From an uncultured Clostridia bacterium (lineage in GTDB: Bacteria > Bacillota > Clostridia > TANB77 > CAG-508): a stretch of 43,226 bases of DNA. The DNA lies in the NCBI GenBank assembly GCA_948468225.1, contig CAOKHH010000012.1, forward strand, positions 1 to 43,226. The letters run 5' to 3'. Positions 9,394 to 17,675 of this stretch are shown one piece after another (positions within the stretch are counted from its first letter, which is position 1; every line of letters starts with the position of its first letter). The notes beneath the pieces were generated by a model. That model saw only the letters and a list, made by a program, of their open reading frames with translations. It was not told the DNA's origin and searched no databases. A program made the translations under genes and the position numbers.

Positions 9394-9828
9394 TTGGATA
9401 AAGTTGTAATTTACACAGATGGAGCTTGTTCAGGAAATCCAGGTCCCGGAGGTTGGGGAACAATATTGATGTATAATGATATAAAAAAAGAAATTAGTGG
9501 GAGAAATGACAATACAACGAATAATATTATGGAAATGACTGCTGTAATAGAGGGACTAAAAATGTTAAAACGTGAATGCGAAGTAGATATATATAGTGAT
9601 AGCGCTTATGTTGTGAACGCTTTTAATCAAGGGTGGATTTATAATTGGCAAAAGAATAATTGGAAAACAGCTGGAAAAGATCCAGTAAAAAATAAAGAAT
9701 TATGGGAAGAATTATATACTCTAACTAAAAAGCATAAAGTGACCTTTTTAAAAGTAAAAGGTCATGCGGATAATCCTTATAATAATAGATGTGATGAACT
9801 AGCTAGAAATGCGATAGTTGGTAAATAA
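9394..9828 (+). CDS. rnhA: Ribonuclease HI
   Basis: This 144-residue enzyme cleaves RNA in RNA:DNA hybrids, removing primers and R-loops. The catalytic set is visible: Asp in [15 protein letters not shown] (N-terminus), Glu in [10 protein letters not shown], Asp in YSDSAYV and Asp in NRCDELAR, with the His of KGHADNPYN on the flexible loop. It has normal single-domain length with no N-terminal hybrid-binding domain. It starts at TTG behind AAGGAGGA and is divergent from tmcAL. Confidence 0.95.
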   Translation: MDKVVIYTDGACSGNPGPGGWGTILMYNDIKKEISGRNDNTTNNIMEMTAVIEGLKMLKRECEVDIYSDSAYVVNAFNQGWIYNWQKNNWKTAGKDPVKNKELWEELYTLTKKHKVTFLKVKGHADNPYNNRCDELARNAIVGK

Positions 9829-9870
9829 TTACAATAATATTACACTATTATTAAGTTTGTATTACAATTG

Positions 9871-9899
9871 TTGAAAATTATATAATAATGAAATATAAT
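9871..9899 (+). promoter_or_regulatory. Promoter for the 9978-12140 genes
   Basis: TTGAAA at 9871-9876, a 17-nt spacer and a perfect TATAAT at 9894-9899 give an ideal housekeeping promoter in the 149-nt gap after rnhA. A weak 7-bp hairpin just after rnhA (AATAATA with TATTATT, near 9833-9852) may end that transcript. Confidence 0.65.
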
Positions 9900-9977
9900 G
9901 TTCTAAAATTGTAGAAATAGTTAAATAGCAAGAAATACTGCATATAAACACAAGAAAAAATAGGAGGTAGAAAGTAT

Positions 9978-10523
9978 ATGGAAACTTTCGCAGATTACAT
10001 TTTAGAAGAGCCAGATTATATCAAAAAAATGGAAATTGTATATTACTTAAATAAAAAAGTAGATATTTTTTATGATAAATCTGTAATATTAAAAACGCAA
10101 TTAGCAAAAATGTTTATGGATACAATGAAAGTTAAGGTTGATGAAAACCTAGTACTTACTGCTTGCTTATTATGTGCATGTAAGAAAAAAGATAATCCAC
10201 AAACAAGAGAAGAAGTTGAACAATATGCAAGGGAAAGTGCTGAGTTCTTAAAAACATTAGGATTTTCAGATAAGTTTTGCAAAATTTGTTTACAGCAAAA
10301 CAGATATAGTGGAAGTAGCCCAAGAGAAAAAGAAAGCGATATATTAGAATTAGTTGATAACTTTGGCGGAATGCTTATGCATAGACCTGAAAGAAGAGGC
10401 TTTCCAGTTGATGAAGCATTAGTATTGCTAAAAGAAAGAAATTTAAAAGGTAAAAATAATATATATTTAGATCAATTTGTTAATTTTGTTGAACAAATGA
10501 AGGAGGTAAAAATAAGTGGTTAG
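9978..10523 (+). CDS. Unknown helical protein with HD-GYP-like C-terminal pattern
   Basis: This 181-residue, mostly helical soluble protein has ATG 9978 behind AGGAGG. The second half (DILELVDNFGGMLMHRPERRGFPVDEALVLL) echoes the tail of HD-GYP phosphodiesterase domains, where a D-x-F-D-A segment precedes RPYR and an EAL-like helix. The HD and GYP metal motifs themselves are not visible, so an active enzyme is doubtful. A run ACLLCACKKK holds closely spaced Cys residues. It overlaps the next gene by 8 nt and is translationally coupled to it. No function is assigned. Confidence 0.55.
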   Translation: METFADYILEEPDYIKKMEIVYYLNKKVDIFYDKSVILKTQLAKMFMDTMKVKVDENLVLTACLLCACKKKDNPQTREEVEQYARESAEFLKTLGFSDKFCKICLQQNRYSGSSPREKESDILELVDNFGGMLMHRPERRGFPVDEALVLLKERNLKGKNNIYLDQFVNFVEQMKEVKISG

Positions 10524-10923
10524 ACAATTTACGCCAATAGAATATTTAGGTAAAATAAATGAGGCAGATGGAATACGAGAAGCTGTAGATGTAGTTGAGA
10601 AATTAAATGAGATATTAAATAGAAAGCAAATAGAAACTGATACAACGATAGGAGCCCAACAAAAAAAGGATGATATATTAGGTGAAAAACAAGCAGAAAT
10701 TGATAAACTAGTAATAGAGCAACAAGAATTAGTTAGTTCAATACAAGCAAGAATGAAAGGTAGGGCAACTGAGGATACTAGAATTAAAGCAGATGCATTA
10801 GGAACTGAAGTAAAAAGAAGAATTGCAGAGGCAAAAGAACAAGGAAAAGAAATAAATAATATAGTAATTGATGACAATGGAATTAAAGCAGGAAATAGCA
10901 GAGATGATGGAGAAGAAAGATAA
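10516..10923 (+). CDS. Unknown coiled-coil protein
   Basis: This 135-residue protein starts at GTG 10516 behind a strong AAGGAGGT, inside the end of the previous gene. Residues about 25-75 are charged and heptad-like (EKLNEILNRKQIE, IDKLVIEQQELVSSIQ), so a coiled coil is likely. No membrane segment or catalytic motif is seen. It sits between the unknown 9978 gene and endonuclease Q, and the three appear to share one promoter. The conserved arrangement could make it a partner of one of them, but that is a guess. Confidence 0.6.
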   Translation: MVRQFTPIEYLGKINEADGIREAVDVVEKLNEILNRKQIETDTTIGAQQKKDDILGEKQAEIDKLVIEQQELVSSIQARMKGRATEDTRIKADALGTEVKRRIAEAKEQGKEINNIVIDDNGIKAGNSRDDGEER

Positions 10924-10943
10924 CCTTAGAAAGGATGTAACAA

Positions 10944-12140
10944 ATGTACGAAATATTTGCAGATTTGCATGTACACATAGGAAGAAGTGAAAATAATAAA
11001 CCGATAAAAATAACTGCGGCAAGGTCTTTAAATTTTGCAAATATTGCAAAAGAATGTGTAAATAGAAAAGGAATAAATGTTGTAGGAATTATAGATTGTG
11101 CATCTCCATATGTAATAGAAGATATAGAGAAGTTTTTATCTAATGGAGATGCTTATGAAATTAAAGATGGTGGAATTGTATATAAAGATAAAGTTTGTAT
11201 AATTCTAGGTAGTGAAATAGAAACATCTGAAATAAATGAGCACGGAAAAACTGGTAGTGCTCATAATTTATGCTATTTTCCTACTTTAAAAGATATAAAA
11301 GCCTTTTCAAATGAAATGAGCTATCATATAAGCAATATTACTCTTAGCTCACAAAGAGCCAATATATCTGCTTATGAACTTATAGATATTGTAGAAAAAT
11401 ACAATGGAATATTAGTTCCAGCACATGCTTTTACACCACATAAAAGTTTTTATGGAAATTGTACAGATAGATTAGAAAAAATATTTAAAGAAAAATATTG
11501 CAGGATTCCTGCAATAGAATTAGGTTTAAGTTCTGATACTTTTTTAGCAGATACAATATCTGAGTTAGAAAACAAAACTTTTTTAACTAATTCAGATGCA
11601 CACTCTTTACCTAAAATTGCAAGAGAATATAATAAAATGTTACTAGAAGATATTAGTTTTAAAGAAATTGTTAAGGCTTTAAAAAATGAAGATGGAAGAA
11701 AGATTGTAGCAAATTATGGATTAGACCCTAAACTTGGGAAATATCATAGAACATATTGTGAAGTGTGCGAAAAAAATATAGAGGGAATTGCACCTGTAAC
11801 AAAATGTGATACTTGTGATAGTAGAAACATTACGATGGGTGTGTTTGATAGAATTGAGCAAATAAAAGATAAACCAAAAACAATGAGTCCAAAAAATAGA
11901 CCACCATATTACTATCAAATACCTCTTACATTCATACCAGGACTTGGAAGTAAAACAATAGATAAATTGTTAAACAATTTCGAAACAGAAATGAATATAT
12001 TACATAAATTATCATTTGATGATATAGAAGCAGTTGTTGGAGAGAAAATTGCTAGAAATATAACTAACGCAAGAGATGGAAAGGTTAATATTGAAGCTGG
12101 TGGCGGAGGAATATATGGCCATATTTCCAATAAAAATTAA
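10944..12140 (+). CDS. Endonuclease Q family protein (PHP domain, zinc finger, HhH)
   Basis: This 398-residue protein is related to EndoQ, which nicks DNA 5' of deaminated or abasic bases. The N-terminal PHP metal motif is FADLHVHIGRS. Further metal ligands appear in GSEIETSE, PAHAFTPH and NSDAHSL. A Cys4 zinc finger follows (CEVCEKN and KCDTCDS), then a helix-hairpin-helix (FIPGLGSKTIDKLL) and a Gly-rich tail. This domain order is typical of EndoQ. It fits with RdgB, Pol I, RNase HI and other base-damage genes in the region. A strong terminator follows. Confidence 0.85.
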   Translation: MYEIFADLHVHIGRSENNKPIKITAARSLNFANIAKECVNRKGINVVGIIDCASPYVIEDIEKFLSNGDAYEIKDGGIVYKDKVCIILGSEIETSEINEHGKTGSAHNLCYFPTLKDIKAFSNEMSYHISNITLSSQRANISAYELIDIVEKYNGILVPAHAFTPHKSFYGNCTDRLEKIFKEKYCRIPAIELGLSSDTFLADTISELENKTFLTNSDAHSLPKIAREYNKMLLEDISFKEIVKALKNEDGRKIVANYGLDPKLGKYHRTYCEVCEKNIEGIAPVTKCDTCDSRNITMGVFDRIEQIKDKPKTMSPKNRPPYYYQIPLTFIPGLGSKTIDKLLNNFETEMNILHKLSFDDIEAVVGEKIARNITNARDGKVNIEAGGGGIYGHISNKN

Positions 12141-12152
12141 AACAATAAAGAT

Positions 12153-12186
12153 AACGAGATACATTGCAATGTATCTCGTTTTATGA
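12153..12186. terminator. 28-nt perfect palindrome after endonuclease Q
   Basis: AACGAGATACATTG at 12153-12166 is followed immediately by its exact complement to 12180, then TTTTATG. It can end the EndoQ transcript. The zero-loop perfect symmetry is also what a dimeric regulator would bind, and it overlaps the next gene's putative promoter. Confidence 0.7.
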
Positions 12187-12192
12187 TAGAAT
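12164..12192 (+). promoter_or_regulatory. Putative promoter for the SDR gene, overlapping the palindrome
   Basis: TTGCAA at 12164-12169, a 17-nt spacer and TAGAAT at 12187-12192 precede the SDR start by 26 nt. The -35 box lies at the palindrome centre, so readthrough, termination and initiation could be linked. Confidence 0.4.
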
Positions 12193-12218
12193 TTGGAAAA
12201 AAGTGAAGGAGAAAACAA

Positions 12219-12959
12219 ATGAGAGCGTTAATAACTGGTGCATCTTCTGGTATTGGAAAAGACATAGCAAGAATATTAGCAGATAAAGGATATGAATTAG
12301 TTTTAGTAGCAAGGGATGAAGAAAAACTAAAAGAATTGAAAGAAGAATTAACAAATACAGAAGTGAAAATTGTATCAATGGATTTATCTATATTAGAAAA
12401 TTGCCAAAAACTATATGAGGAGAACAAAAACATAGATTTATTAGTAAATAATGCTGGGTTTGGAGACTGTGGATATTTTTCACAAACAAGTCTAGAAAAA
12501 GAATTAAAAATGATAGATACAAACATAGTAGCATATCATATTTTAATGAAGTTGTATCTAATAGAAATGAAAAAAATGAATAAAGGACACATATTAAATG
12601 TAGCTTCAATAGCTGGATTTATGCCAGGACCTCTAATGTCAACTTATTATGCTACAAAAGCGTATATAGTAAGAATATCTGAGGGAATAAGAGAAGAATT
12701 AAAAAAGGAAAAGTCTAATGTAAAAATTAGTATTTTATGTCCTGGACCAGTAAGCACTAATTTTAATAAGGTTGCAAATGTTAAATTTTCTATTAGAGAA
12801 GCGAATAGCTATAAAGTTGCAAAATATGCAATAGAACATTTGAATAAGTTTTATATAGTACCAGGAATTGATGTGAAATTTGCAAAATTTGGAGCACGTT
12901 TACTACCTTCATCTTTAATTTCAAAGATAACATATATGGTGCAAAAAAGAAAATTATAG
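12219..12959 (+). CDS. Short-chain dehydrogenase/reductase
   Basis: This 246-residue classical SDR has the NAD(P)-binding loop TGASSGIG at residues 5-12 and the NNAG motif near residue 78. The catalytic Ser-Tyr-Lys set is the Ser of NVASIAG and the Tyr and Lys of YYATKAY. CPGPVSTNF is the usual loop after the active site. The tail (LLPSSLISKITYMVQKRK) is like the YqjQ/DltE group often annotated as broad ketoacyl-type oxidoreductases. The substrate is unknown. ATG 12219 follows AAGGAG. Confidence 0.88.
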   Translation: MRALITGASSGIGKDIARILADKGYELVLVARDEEKLKELKEELTNTEVKIVSMDLSILENCQKLYEENKNIDLLVNNAGFGDCGYFSQTSLEKELKMIDTNIVAYHILMKLYLIEMKKMNKGHILNVASIAGFMPGPLMSTYYATKAYIVRISEGIREELKKEKSNVKISILCPGPVSTNFNKVANVKFSIREANSYKVAKYAIEHLNKFYIVPGIDVKFAKFGARLLPSSLISKITYMVQKRKL

Positions 12960-12972
12960 AGAGGAACAATGT

Positions 12973-13548
12973 ATGAAAGAAATTGTTTTTGTAACACACA
13001 ATAAAGGAAAAGCGAAATCAGCAGAGAGGTATTTTAATAATTTAAAATTTAGTACATATAACTTTGAATTAAATGAGCCAAGAAGTGATGATATAAAAGA
13101 AATAGCAACAGCAAAAGTAAAACAGGCATACGAAATAGTAAAGAAGCCTTGTATTGCACTAGATACTGGATTTTTTATAGAAGAACTAAATGGATTTCCT
13201 AGAGCTTTTGTTAATTTTGCATTAGATACTATTGGAATTGAAGGTTTTTTGAATTTAATGAAGGGAAAAGAAAATAGAAAATGTAGATTTGAAGAATGCT
13301 TGGCATATCATGATGGAAAGGAAATACATTATTTTTATGGAAAACATCCAGGAAATTTAGCAACAGAAATCTTAGGAATAGACAGAGAAGAAAAATGGTC
13401 AGATTTGTGGTATATATTTAAACCAGAACATTTCGAAAAAACACTTGCACAAATGGATTCAAAAGAACGCGAAGAAAGAAGAATAATTGATGGGTCAGTT
13501 GAAGCATTAAAAGTTTTTGCAGATTGGTATAAAAGTAGGGAGGATTAG
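12973..13548 (+). CDS. RdgB/HAM1-like non-canonical NTP pyrophosphatase (second copy)
   Basis: This 191-residue ITPase-superfamily member is distinct from the one at 3023. The N-terminal VFVTHNKGKAKSAER is the THNxxK substrate loop. ALDTGFFIEELNGFPRAFVNF replaces the canonical DDSGL signature with DTGFFI, so base or sugar preference may differ from true RdgB. The C-terminal half lacks an obvious SHR motif. It sits 13 nt after the SDR gene, and its stop lies 1 nt before the MBL start. Activity toward damaged nucleotides is inferred from fold only. Confidence 0.75.
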   Translation: MKEIVFVTHNKGKAKSAERYFNNLKFSTYNFELNEPRSDDIKEIATAKVKQAYEIVKKPCIALDTGFFIEELNGFPRAFVNFALDTIGIEGFLNLMKGKENRKCRFEECLAYHDGKEIHYFYGKHPGNLATEILGIDREEKWSDLWYIFKPEHFEKTLAQMDSKEREERRIIDGSVEALKVFADWYKSRED

Positions 13549-13549
13549 T

Positions 13550-14350
13550 ATGGAAAAGATTATTTTTTTAGGGACAGGTAATGGAGGAACTTTAGAGTTA
13601 TATAATACTTGTTTTGTAATGCAAAATAAAAATGGCAATTTTTTAGTAGATACAGGTGGAAGCATTGAAATAATAAAAAGATTAAAAAATATAAATATAG
13701 GCATAAAAGATATTAAACATATTTTTATTTCTCATAGCCATACTGACCATATATTAGGACTTATTTGGATGTTTAAGAAAATAGGGAGATTTTCAATAAA
13801 TGGACAAATAAAAACGAAAATAAATATTTACTGTAATAATGTGGTTTATGAATCAATAGTAGGAGTTTCTAAATATGTATTACAAGAAAAACTTTTAAAT
13901 GGTGTTTTAGACATAGTAAATTTTCATATTCTAAAAGATAATGAACAAGTAGAAATAAATGGAATAAACTATACATTTTTTGATATAAAAGCCAAAGGTA
14001 CAAAACAATTTGGGTTTGAGTGTAATGTAAACGGAAAAAGAGTGGTATTTTTAGGAGACGAGACAATAAATCCTGAGTTGCATGATAGAGTAAAAAGTGC
14101 AGACTATGTTATGCACGAAGCATTTTGCTTAGACTCAGAAGAAAGCATTTTTGGTGCTTATGAGAAAAATCATTCAACAGTAAAAACTGCTAGTGAAGTT
14201 ATGAATAAACTAGAAGTAAAGAATTTAATTTTATATCACACGGAAGAAACACATGGAAATGAAAGAAAAACATTATATGAACAAGAGGGAAAAGAAAATT
14301 TTAGTGGAAGAATATATGTTCCAAATGATTTTGATGAAATAATATTATAG
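13550..14350 (+). CDS. MBL-fold metallohydrolase (RNase Z-like family)
   Basis: This 266-residue metallo-beta-lactamase-fold hydrolase opens with FLGTGNGGTLELYNTC, as in RNase Z and related enzymes. The metal motif HSHTDH follows IFISHS near residue 62. VVFLGDETI gives the bridging Asp and YHTEETHG the late His. The exosite arm of RNase Z is not evident, so a phosphodiesterase or hydrolase of another substrate is equally likely. ATG 13550 with GGGAGG upstream was chosen over an earlier in-frame start, because it matches the family N-terminus. Confidence 0.82.
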   Translation: MEKIIFLGTGNGGTLELYNTCFVMQNKNGNFLVDTGGSIEIIKRLKNINIGIKDIKHIFISHSHTDHILGLIWMFKKIGRFSINGQIKTKINIYCNNVVYESIVGVSKYVLQEKLLNGVLDIVNFHILKDNEQVEINGINYTFFDIKAKGTKQFGFECNVNGKRVVFLGDETINPELHDRVKSADYVMHEAFCLDSEESIFGAYEKNHSTVKTASEVMNKLEVKNLILYHTEETHGNERKTLYEQEGKENFSGRIYVPNDFDEIIL

Positions 14351-14362
14351 GAGAGTTTATAT

Positions 14363-15085
14363 ATGTTAAAAGATAAGAAAGTAATAATATTTGATTTAGA
14401 TGGAACACTACTAGATTCTATTGGAATATGGAATGCGATAGATGAAGAACTAATAAAAACAATTGGAAATGGAACAATTGACGATATAGACATAGGAATT
14501 CAAAGAGATACAAAATTAAAAGAATATAGTAAATGCGAAGATTCTTATTTAGAATACTGTGGCTTTTTAAAAGAAAAGTATAATTCAACGTTAAGTAAAG
14601 AAGAAATAAAAAAATTAAGATATGAAATTGCACGAAGCTATTTAAAAGAAAAAGTTGATTATAAACCAAATGCTGAAGAGGTGTTAAAATATTTAAAGAA
14701 AAAAGGTTTTACATTAGTTGTTGCAACTACAACAAATGATCATACAATTGAATACTATAAAAAGGATAATAAAAATATAATAAACAAAGCAAATTTAGAA
14801 GATATGTTTTCTATTATATATTCAAAAGGAGCTGTACAAGAATTAAAGCCAAATCCAGAAATACATTATAAGATATTAAATGAGTTAAAGGTAAAGGCAG
14901 AAGAATGTTTGATTGTAGAAGATTCTTTGATAGGAGTGGAAGCGGCAAACAATGCTAATATTGAAGTTGCAGTAATTTATGATAAATATTCAGATAGCAA
15001 TAGAAATGAAATAAATAAATTATCACAATATCAGTTTAAAGATTTTGGAGAAATGCTAGATTATATGAAAAAGGAATTGGAATAA
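14363..15085 (+). CDS. HAD-superfamily hydrolase (phosphoglucomutase/phosphatase-like)
   Basis: This 240-residue HAD protein has a complete active site: motif I IFDLDGTLLDS near residue 8, motif II Thr in LVVATTTND, Lys in ELKPNPEIHYKIL, and motif IV IVEDSLIGVEAANNA. A helical C1-type cap lies between motifs I and II. It looks like the beta-phosphoglucomutase/phosphoglycolate phosphatase group, which acts on small sugar phosphates or nucleotides. The spacing of 12 nt from the MBL gene suggests one operon. Confidence 0.85.
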   Translation: MLKDKKVIIFDLDGTLLDSIGIWNAIDEELIKTIGNGTIDDIDIGIQRDTKLKEYSKCEDSYLEYCGFLKEKYNSTLSKEEIKKLRYEIARSYLKEKVDYKPNAEEVLKYLKKKGFTLVVATTTNDHTIEYYKKDNKNIINKANLEDMFSIIYSKGAVQELKPNPEIHYKILNELKVKAEECLIVEDSLIGVEAANNANIEVAVIYDKYSDSNRNEINKLSQYQFKDFGEMLDYMKKELE

Positions 15086-15114
15086 ACAGCATAGAGAATA
15101 GGAGAAACGTGAAT

Positions 15115-15798
15115 ATGATAAAAGAATATTTTAAACAATATAAAAAGTTTGAAATAATATGGATGTTAACAAGTATTGTTTCAGTAATAATATCTGGAAT
15201 TGTTTTTAAAAGTGAAATTGCAACAATGGCTAGCTCTAGTGTTGCTATTATAACTGCTATGCTACAAGCCAAAGGAAAAATAGAAAGCCAATTTTTTGGT
15301 ATAGTAGTTTGTTTATTATACTCGTACATATCTTATAAAAATAAATATTATGGAGAAGTTATATTCTATCTACTTATAATGTTTCCAATGTCTATAGTAG
15401 GGATAATTTCATGGATAACACATAAAAGTAAGAAAACAGATACAGTAGAAGTTAACAAAATAAATCTGAAAGAATGGGTATTACTGGTCTTTATAAGTAT
15501 AGTTGCTTTTATAGGATTATACAATTTGTTAAAATATTTGAATACGAGTGAATTACTAGTATCAACTTTTTCAATGATAGCAAGTTTATTAGCAATATAT
15601 TTGTTAGTAAGAAGAAGTAGATATTCCTTTATATTTTATTTATTAAATGATATTATATCAATTATATTATGGGGACTACCAGTAATTGCAGGAAATTTCT
15701 TACTGATTCCTATGATAATTGATCCACTTGCTTTACTAATTAGTGATACTTATGGCTTAGTTAATTGGAATAAGATGGAAAAAGAACAAATAAATTAG
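15115..15798 (+). CDS. pnuC: PnuC-like vitamin (nicotinamide riboside) transporter
   Basis: This 227-residue membrane protein has about seven hydrophobic segments and the PnuC pattern: an early FFGIVVCLLYSYISYKNKYYGE helix pair, SIVGIISW, and a late NDIISIILWG motif. PnuC proteins pass nicotinamide riboside or related vitamins into the cell, where phosphorylation traps them. ATG 15115 is used; GTG at 15109, slightly nearer the AGGAG, is possible and would add two residues. It belongs with the surrounding nucleotide genes. The exact ligand (NR, thiamine, riboflavin type) cannot be read. Confidence 0.8.
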   Translation: MIKEYFKQYKKFEIIWMLTSIVSVIISGIVFKSEIATMASSSVAIITAMLQAKGKIESQFFGIVVCLLYSYISYKNKYYGEVIFYLLIMFPMSIVGIISWITHKSKKTDTVEVNKINLKEWVLLVFISIVAFIGLYNLLKYLNTSELLVSTFSMIASLLAIYLLVRRSRYSFIFYLLNDIISIILWGLPVIAGNFLLIPMIIDPLALLISDTYGLVNWNKMEKEQIN

Positions 15799-15810
15799 TG
15801 AGGTGATAGT

Positions 15811-16356
15811 ATGAATATATATATAAATGGTAGTAATCAAGAAAAGAACTGTTATAATATTTTAAAAGATATTATGAAAAAAGATGATAAGTTAATCTCA
15901 TTAGCAAACAAAAGTATTAATTATTGTTTGGGATGTAATGCTTGTAGAAATGATTTAAGTGAATACTGTATTATAGAAGATGATATGCAAGAAATATATA
16001 AGGAAATATTAAAAACAGATAAAATAATAATAGCTAGTCCAATTTACATGAATCATATAACTGGCTTACTAAAAAATGTAATAGACAGATTTAATCCGTT
16101 TTCTTGGCATAGTGATTTATTAAAAGGAAAAAAAATATACTTAATAACAGTGGGACAAATGAGTGAAGAAGAAAACGAAGATATTGCTAGGAATATAAAA
16201 GAGTATTTTGAAAGCATAGGAGAATTCATGGGATTTGAAACAGTGTTTTTGAAAAATTTTACTAGTGGAGATATAGAAACTATAGATAATGTTGTAGAAA
16301 TGTATGATAACTATGAAGAGATTATTAAGAATTTAAAAGAGAAAATAGCATCTTAA
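15811..16356 (+). CDS. Flavodoxin-fold NAD(P)H-dependent FMN reductase-like protein
   Basis: This 181-residue protein of the flavodoxin-like fold has CLGCNACR near residues 38-45, a Cys pair typical of the iron-sulfur flavoprotein/NADPH-dependent FMN reductase family. IIASPIYMNHITGLLKNVIDRF is the FMN-binding and dimer-interface region. It probably binds FMN and passes electrons; the partner is unknown. ATG 15811 follows GAGGTGAT. A strong terminator follows, closing the run that begins at 12219. Confidence 0.82.
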   Translation: MNIYINGSNQEKNCYNILKDIMKKDDKLISLANKSINYCLGCNACRNDLSEYCIIEDDMQEIYKEILKTDKIIIASPIYMNHITGLLKNVIDRFNPFSWHSDLLKGKKIYLITVGQMSEEENEDIARNIKEYFESIGEFMGFETVFLKNFTSGDIETIDNVVEMYDNYEEIIKNLKEKIAS

Positions 16357-16384
16357 TAAGATTAGTTTGCTAGATTGAACAACG

Positions 16385-16420
16385 AAATAGGCAGTTGATT
16401 ATTTTTGGCTGCCTATTTTT
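16385..16420 (+). terminator. Rho-independent terminator
   Basis: A 10-bp perfect stem, AAATAGGCAG at 16385-16394 with CTGCCTATTT at 16409-16418, has a 14-nt loop and is followed by a T-run. It ends the transcript of the flavodoxin-like gene. Confidence 0.85.
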
Positions 16421-16502
16421 ATATATTCTTTACTTTTTATTTAAAAAATGATATAAAAATAATGAAGTTATTATTAATTTAATGTAAAAATGGAGTAAAA
16501 TT

Positions 16503-17045
16503 ATGAAAATAGAATATGAAATAAGAATTTTAGAAATTGATAAAGAAGATACAATAAAAAGATTAGAAGAATTAGGAGCTATAAAAAAGGGAGAATTTCA
16601 GCAAAAAAGATATGTTTATGATTTAAAACCAGCAGAAAAGGGAAAATGGATTAGACTTAGAACTAATGGATTAATAACTACTCTTACTTATAAAGATATA
16701 GTTAGTAATGCGATAGATGGAACTCAAGAAATAGAATTCAGAGTAGAAGATTTTGATAAAACAAATGAATTTCTAAACAAAATAGGCTTTGAGAGCAGAA
16801 GTTATCAAGAAAATGAAAGAATACAATATATTTTAAACGATGTAGAAATTGATATAGACTCATGGCCTATGATTCCAACTTATATAGAGATAGAAGGAAA
16901 ATCTCAAAGTGAAATTATGAATATAAAAAAATTGCTAAATACTAATGAAGATAAAATAACAACATTGAATTGTGATAGTATTTATAAGGAGGTTTATGGA
17001 ATTGACATATCAAATATTAAAGAATTAAAATTTAATATGAAATAG
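16503..17045 (+). CDS. CYTH-domain protein (CyaB / triphosphatase-like)
   Basis: This 180-residue CYTH (triphosphate tunnel) protein has the start motif EYEIRIL, a variant of ExExK. Charged strands follow (WIRLRTN, TLTYKD, EIEFRVEDF), ending in VEIDIDSWPMIPTYIEIEGKS, the usual acidic and aromatic tail. Family members bind triphosphates as class IV adenylate cyclases or as tri/thiamine-triphosphatases. With Nudix, MazG and ITPase genes nearby, a triphosphatase role is the more likely. ATG 16503 has a modest GGAG. Confidence 0.8.
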   Translation: MKIEYEIRILEIDKEDTIKRLEELGAIKKGEFQQKRYVYDLKPAEKGKWIRLRTNGLITTLTYKDIVSNAIDGTQEIEFRVEDFDKTNEFLNKIGFESRSYQENERIQYILNDVEIDIDSWPMIPTYIEIEGKSQSEIMNIKKLLNTNEDKITTLNCDSIYKEVYGIDISNIKELKFNMK

Positions 17046-17055
17046 GAGAATAAAA

Positions 17056-17661
17056 ATGAAAGTTTTATTTGCAACAACTAACCCAGCAAAGGTTGGAAAA
17101 TACAAAAAAGCATTAGAAGAAAAAGGAATAGAACTAATTACAATAAATGATTTAGATTTTAAATTAAATGTAGAAGAAAATGGAAAAGATGCAATTGAAA
17201 ATGCATATATAAAAGCAAAAGCATATTATGATGCTACTAAAATACCAACTATAGGGATGGATAATAATTTATTTATAGAAGAATTGCCAGAAGAAAAACA
17301 ACCAGGAACTCATGTAAGAAGAGTAAATGAAAAACAATTAAGTGATGATGAAATGATAGAGTATTATACAAGCCTAGTAAAAGAATATGGAGGAAAACTA
17401 ACAGCAAAATGGGTATATGGGATGGTAATATGTAATGATAATGGAGCCCAAAACTATACATGGACTAAAGACCATTTCTACTTTGTAGATAAAGCTTGTG
17501 AAAAAAGAACACAAGGATATCCACTAGATTCTATTAGCATTATACCAGAGTTTAATAGATATTTAGCAGAATTGACAGAAGAAGATAAAAAGCAATATAA
17601 GAAGAAAGATAATATAGACAATGTAGTTGAATTTATAGTAAATGCTGTAAATAAAGGTTAG
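17056..17661 (+). CDS. HAM1-like non-canonical NTP pyrophosphatase (third copy)
   Basis: This 201-residue ITPase-superfamily protein has the loop LFATTNPAKVGKYKKAL at the N-terminus and GMDNNLFIEELPEEKQPG in place of the canonical DDSGL signature. The divergent middle (THVRRVNEKQLSDDEM) differs from both other HAM1-like proteins in the window, so these are old paralogues rather than recent copies. It lies 10 nt after the CYTH gene and 14 nt before the MazG fusion, so all three are probably expressed together. Confidence 0.75.
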   Translation: MKVLFATTNPAKVGKYKKALEEKGIELITINDLDFKLNVEENGKDAIENAYIKAKAYYDATKIPTIGMDNNLFIEELPEEKQPGTHVRRVNEKQLSDDEMIEYYTSLVKEYGGKLTAKWVYGMVICNDNGAQNYTWTKDHFYFVDKACEKRTQGYPLDSISIIPEFNRYLAELTEEDKKQYKKKDNIDNVVEFIVNAVNKG

Positions 17662-17675
17662 AAAGAGATGATTAA

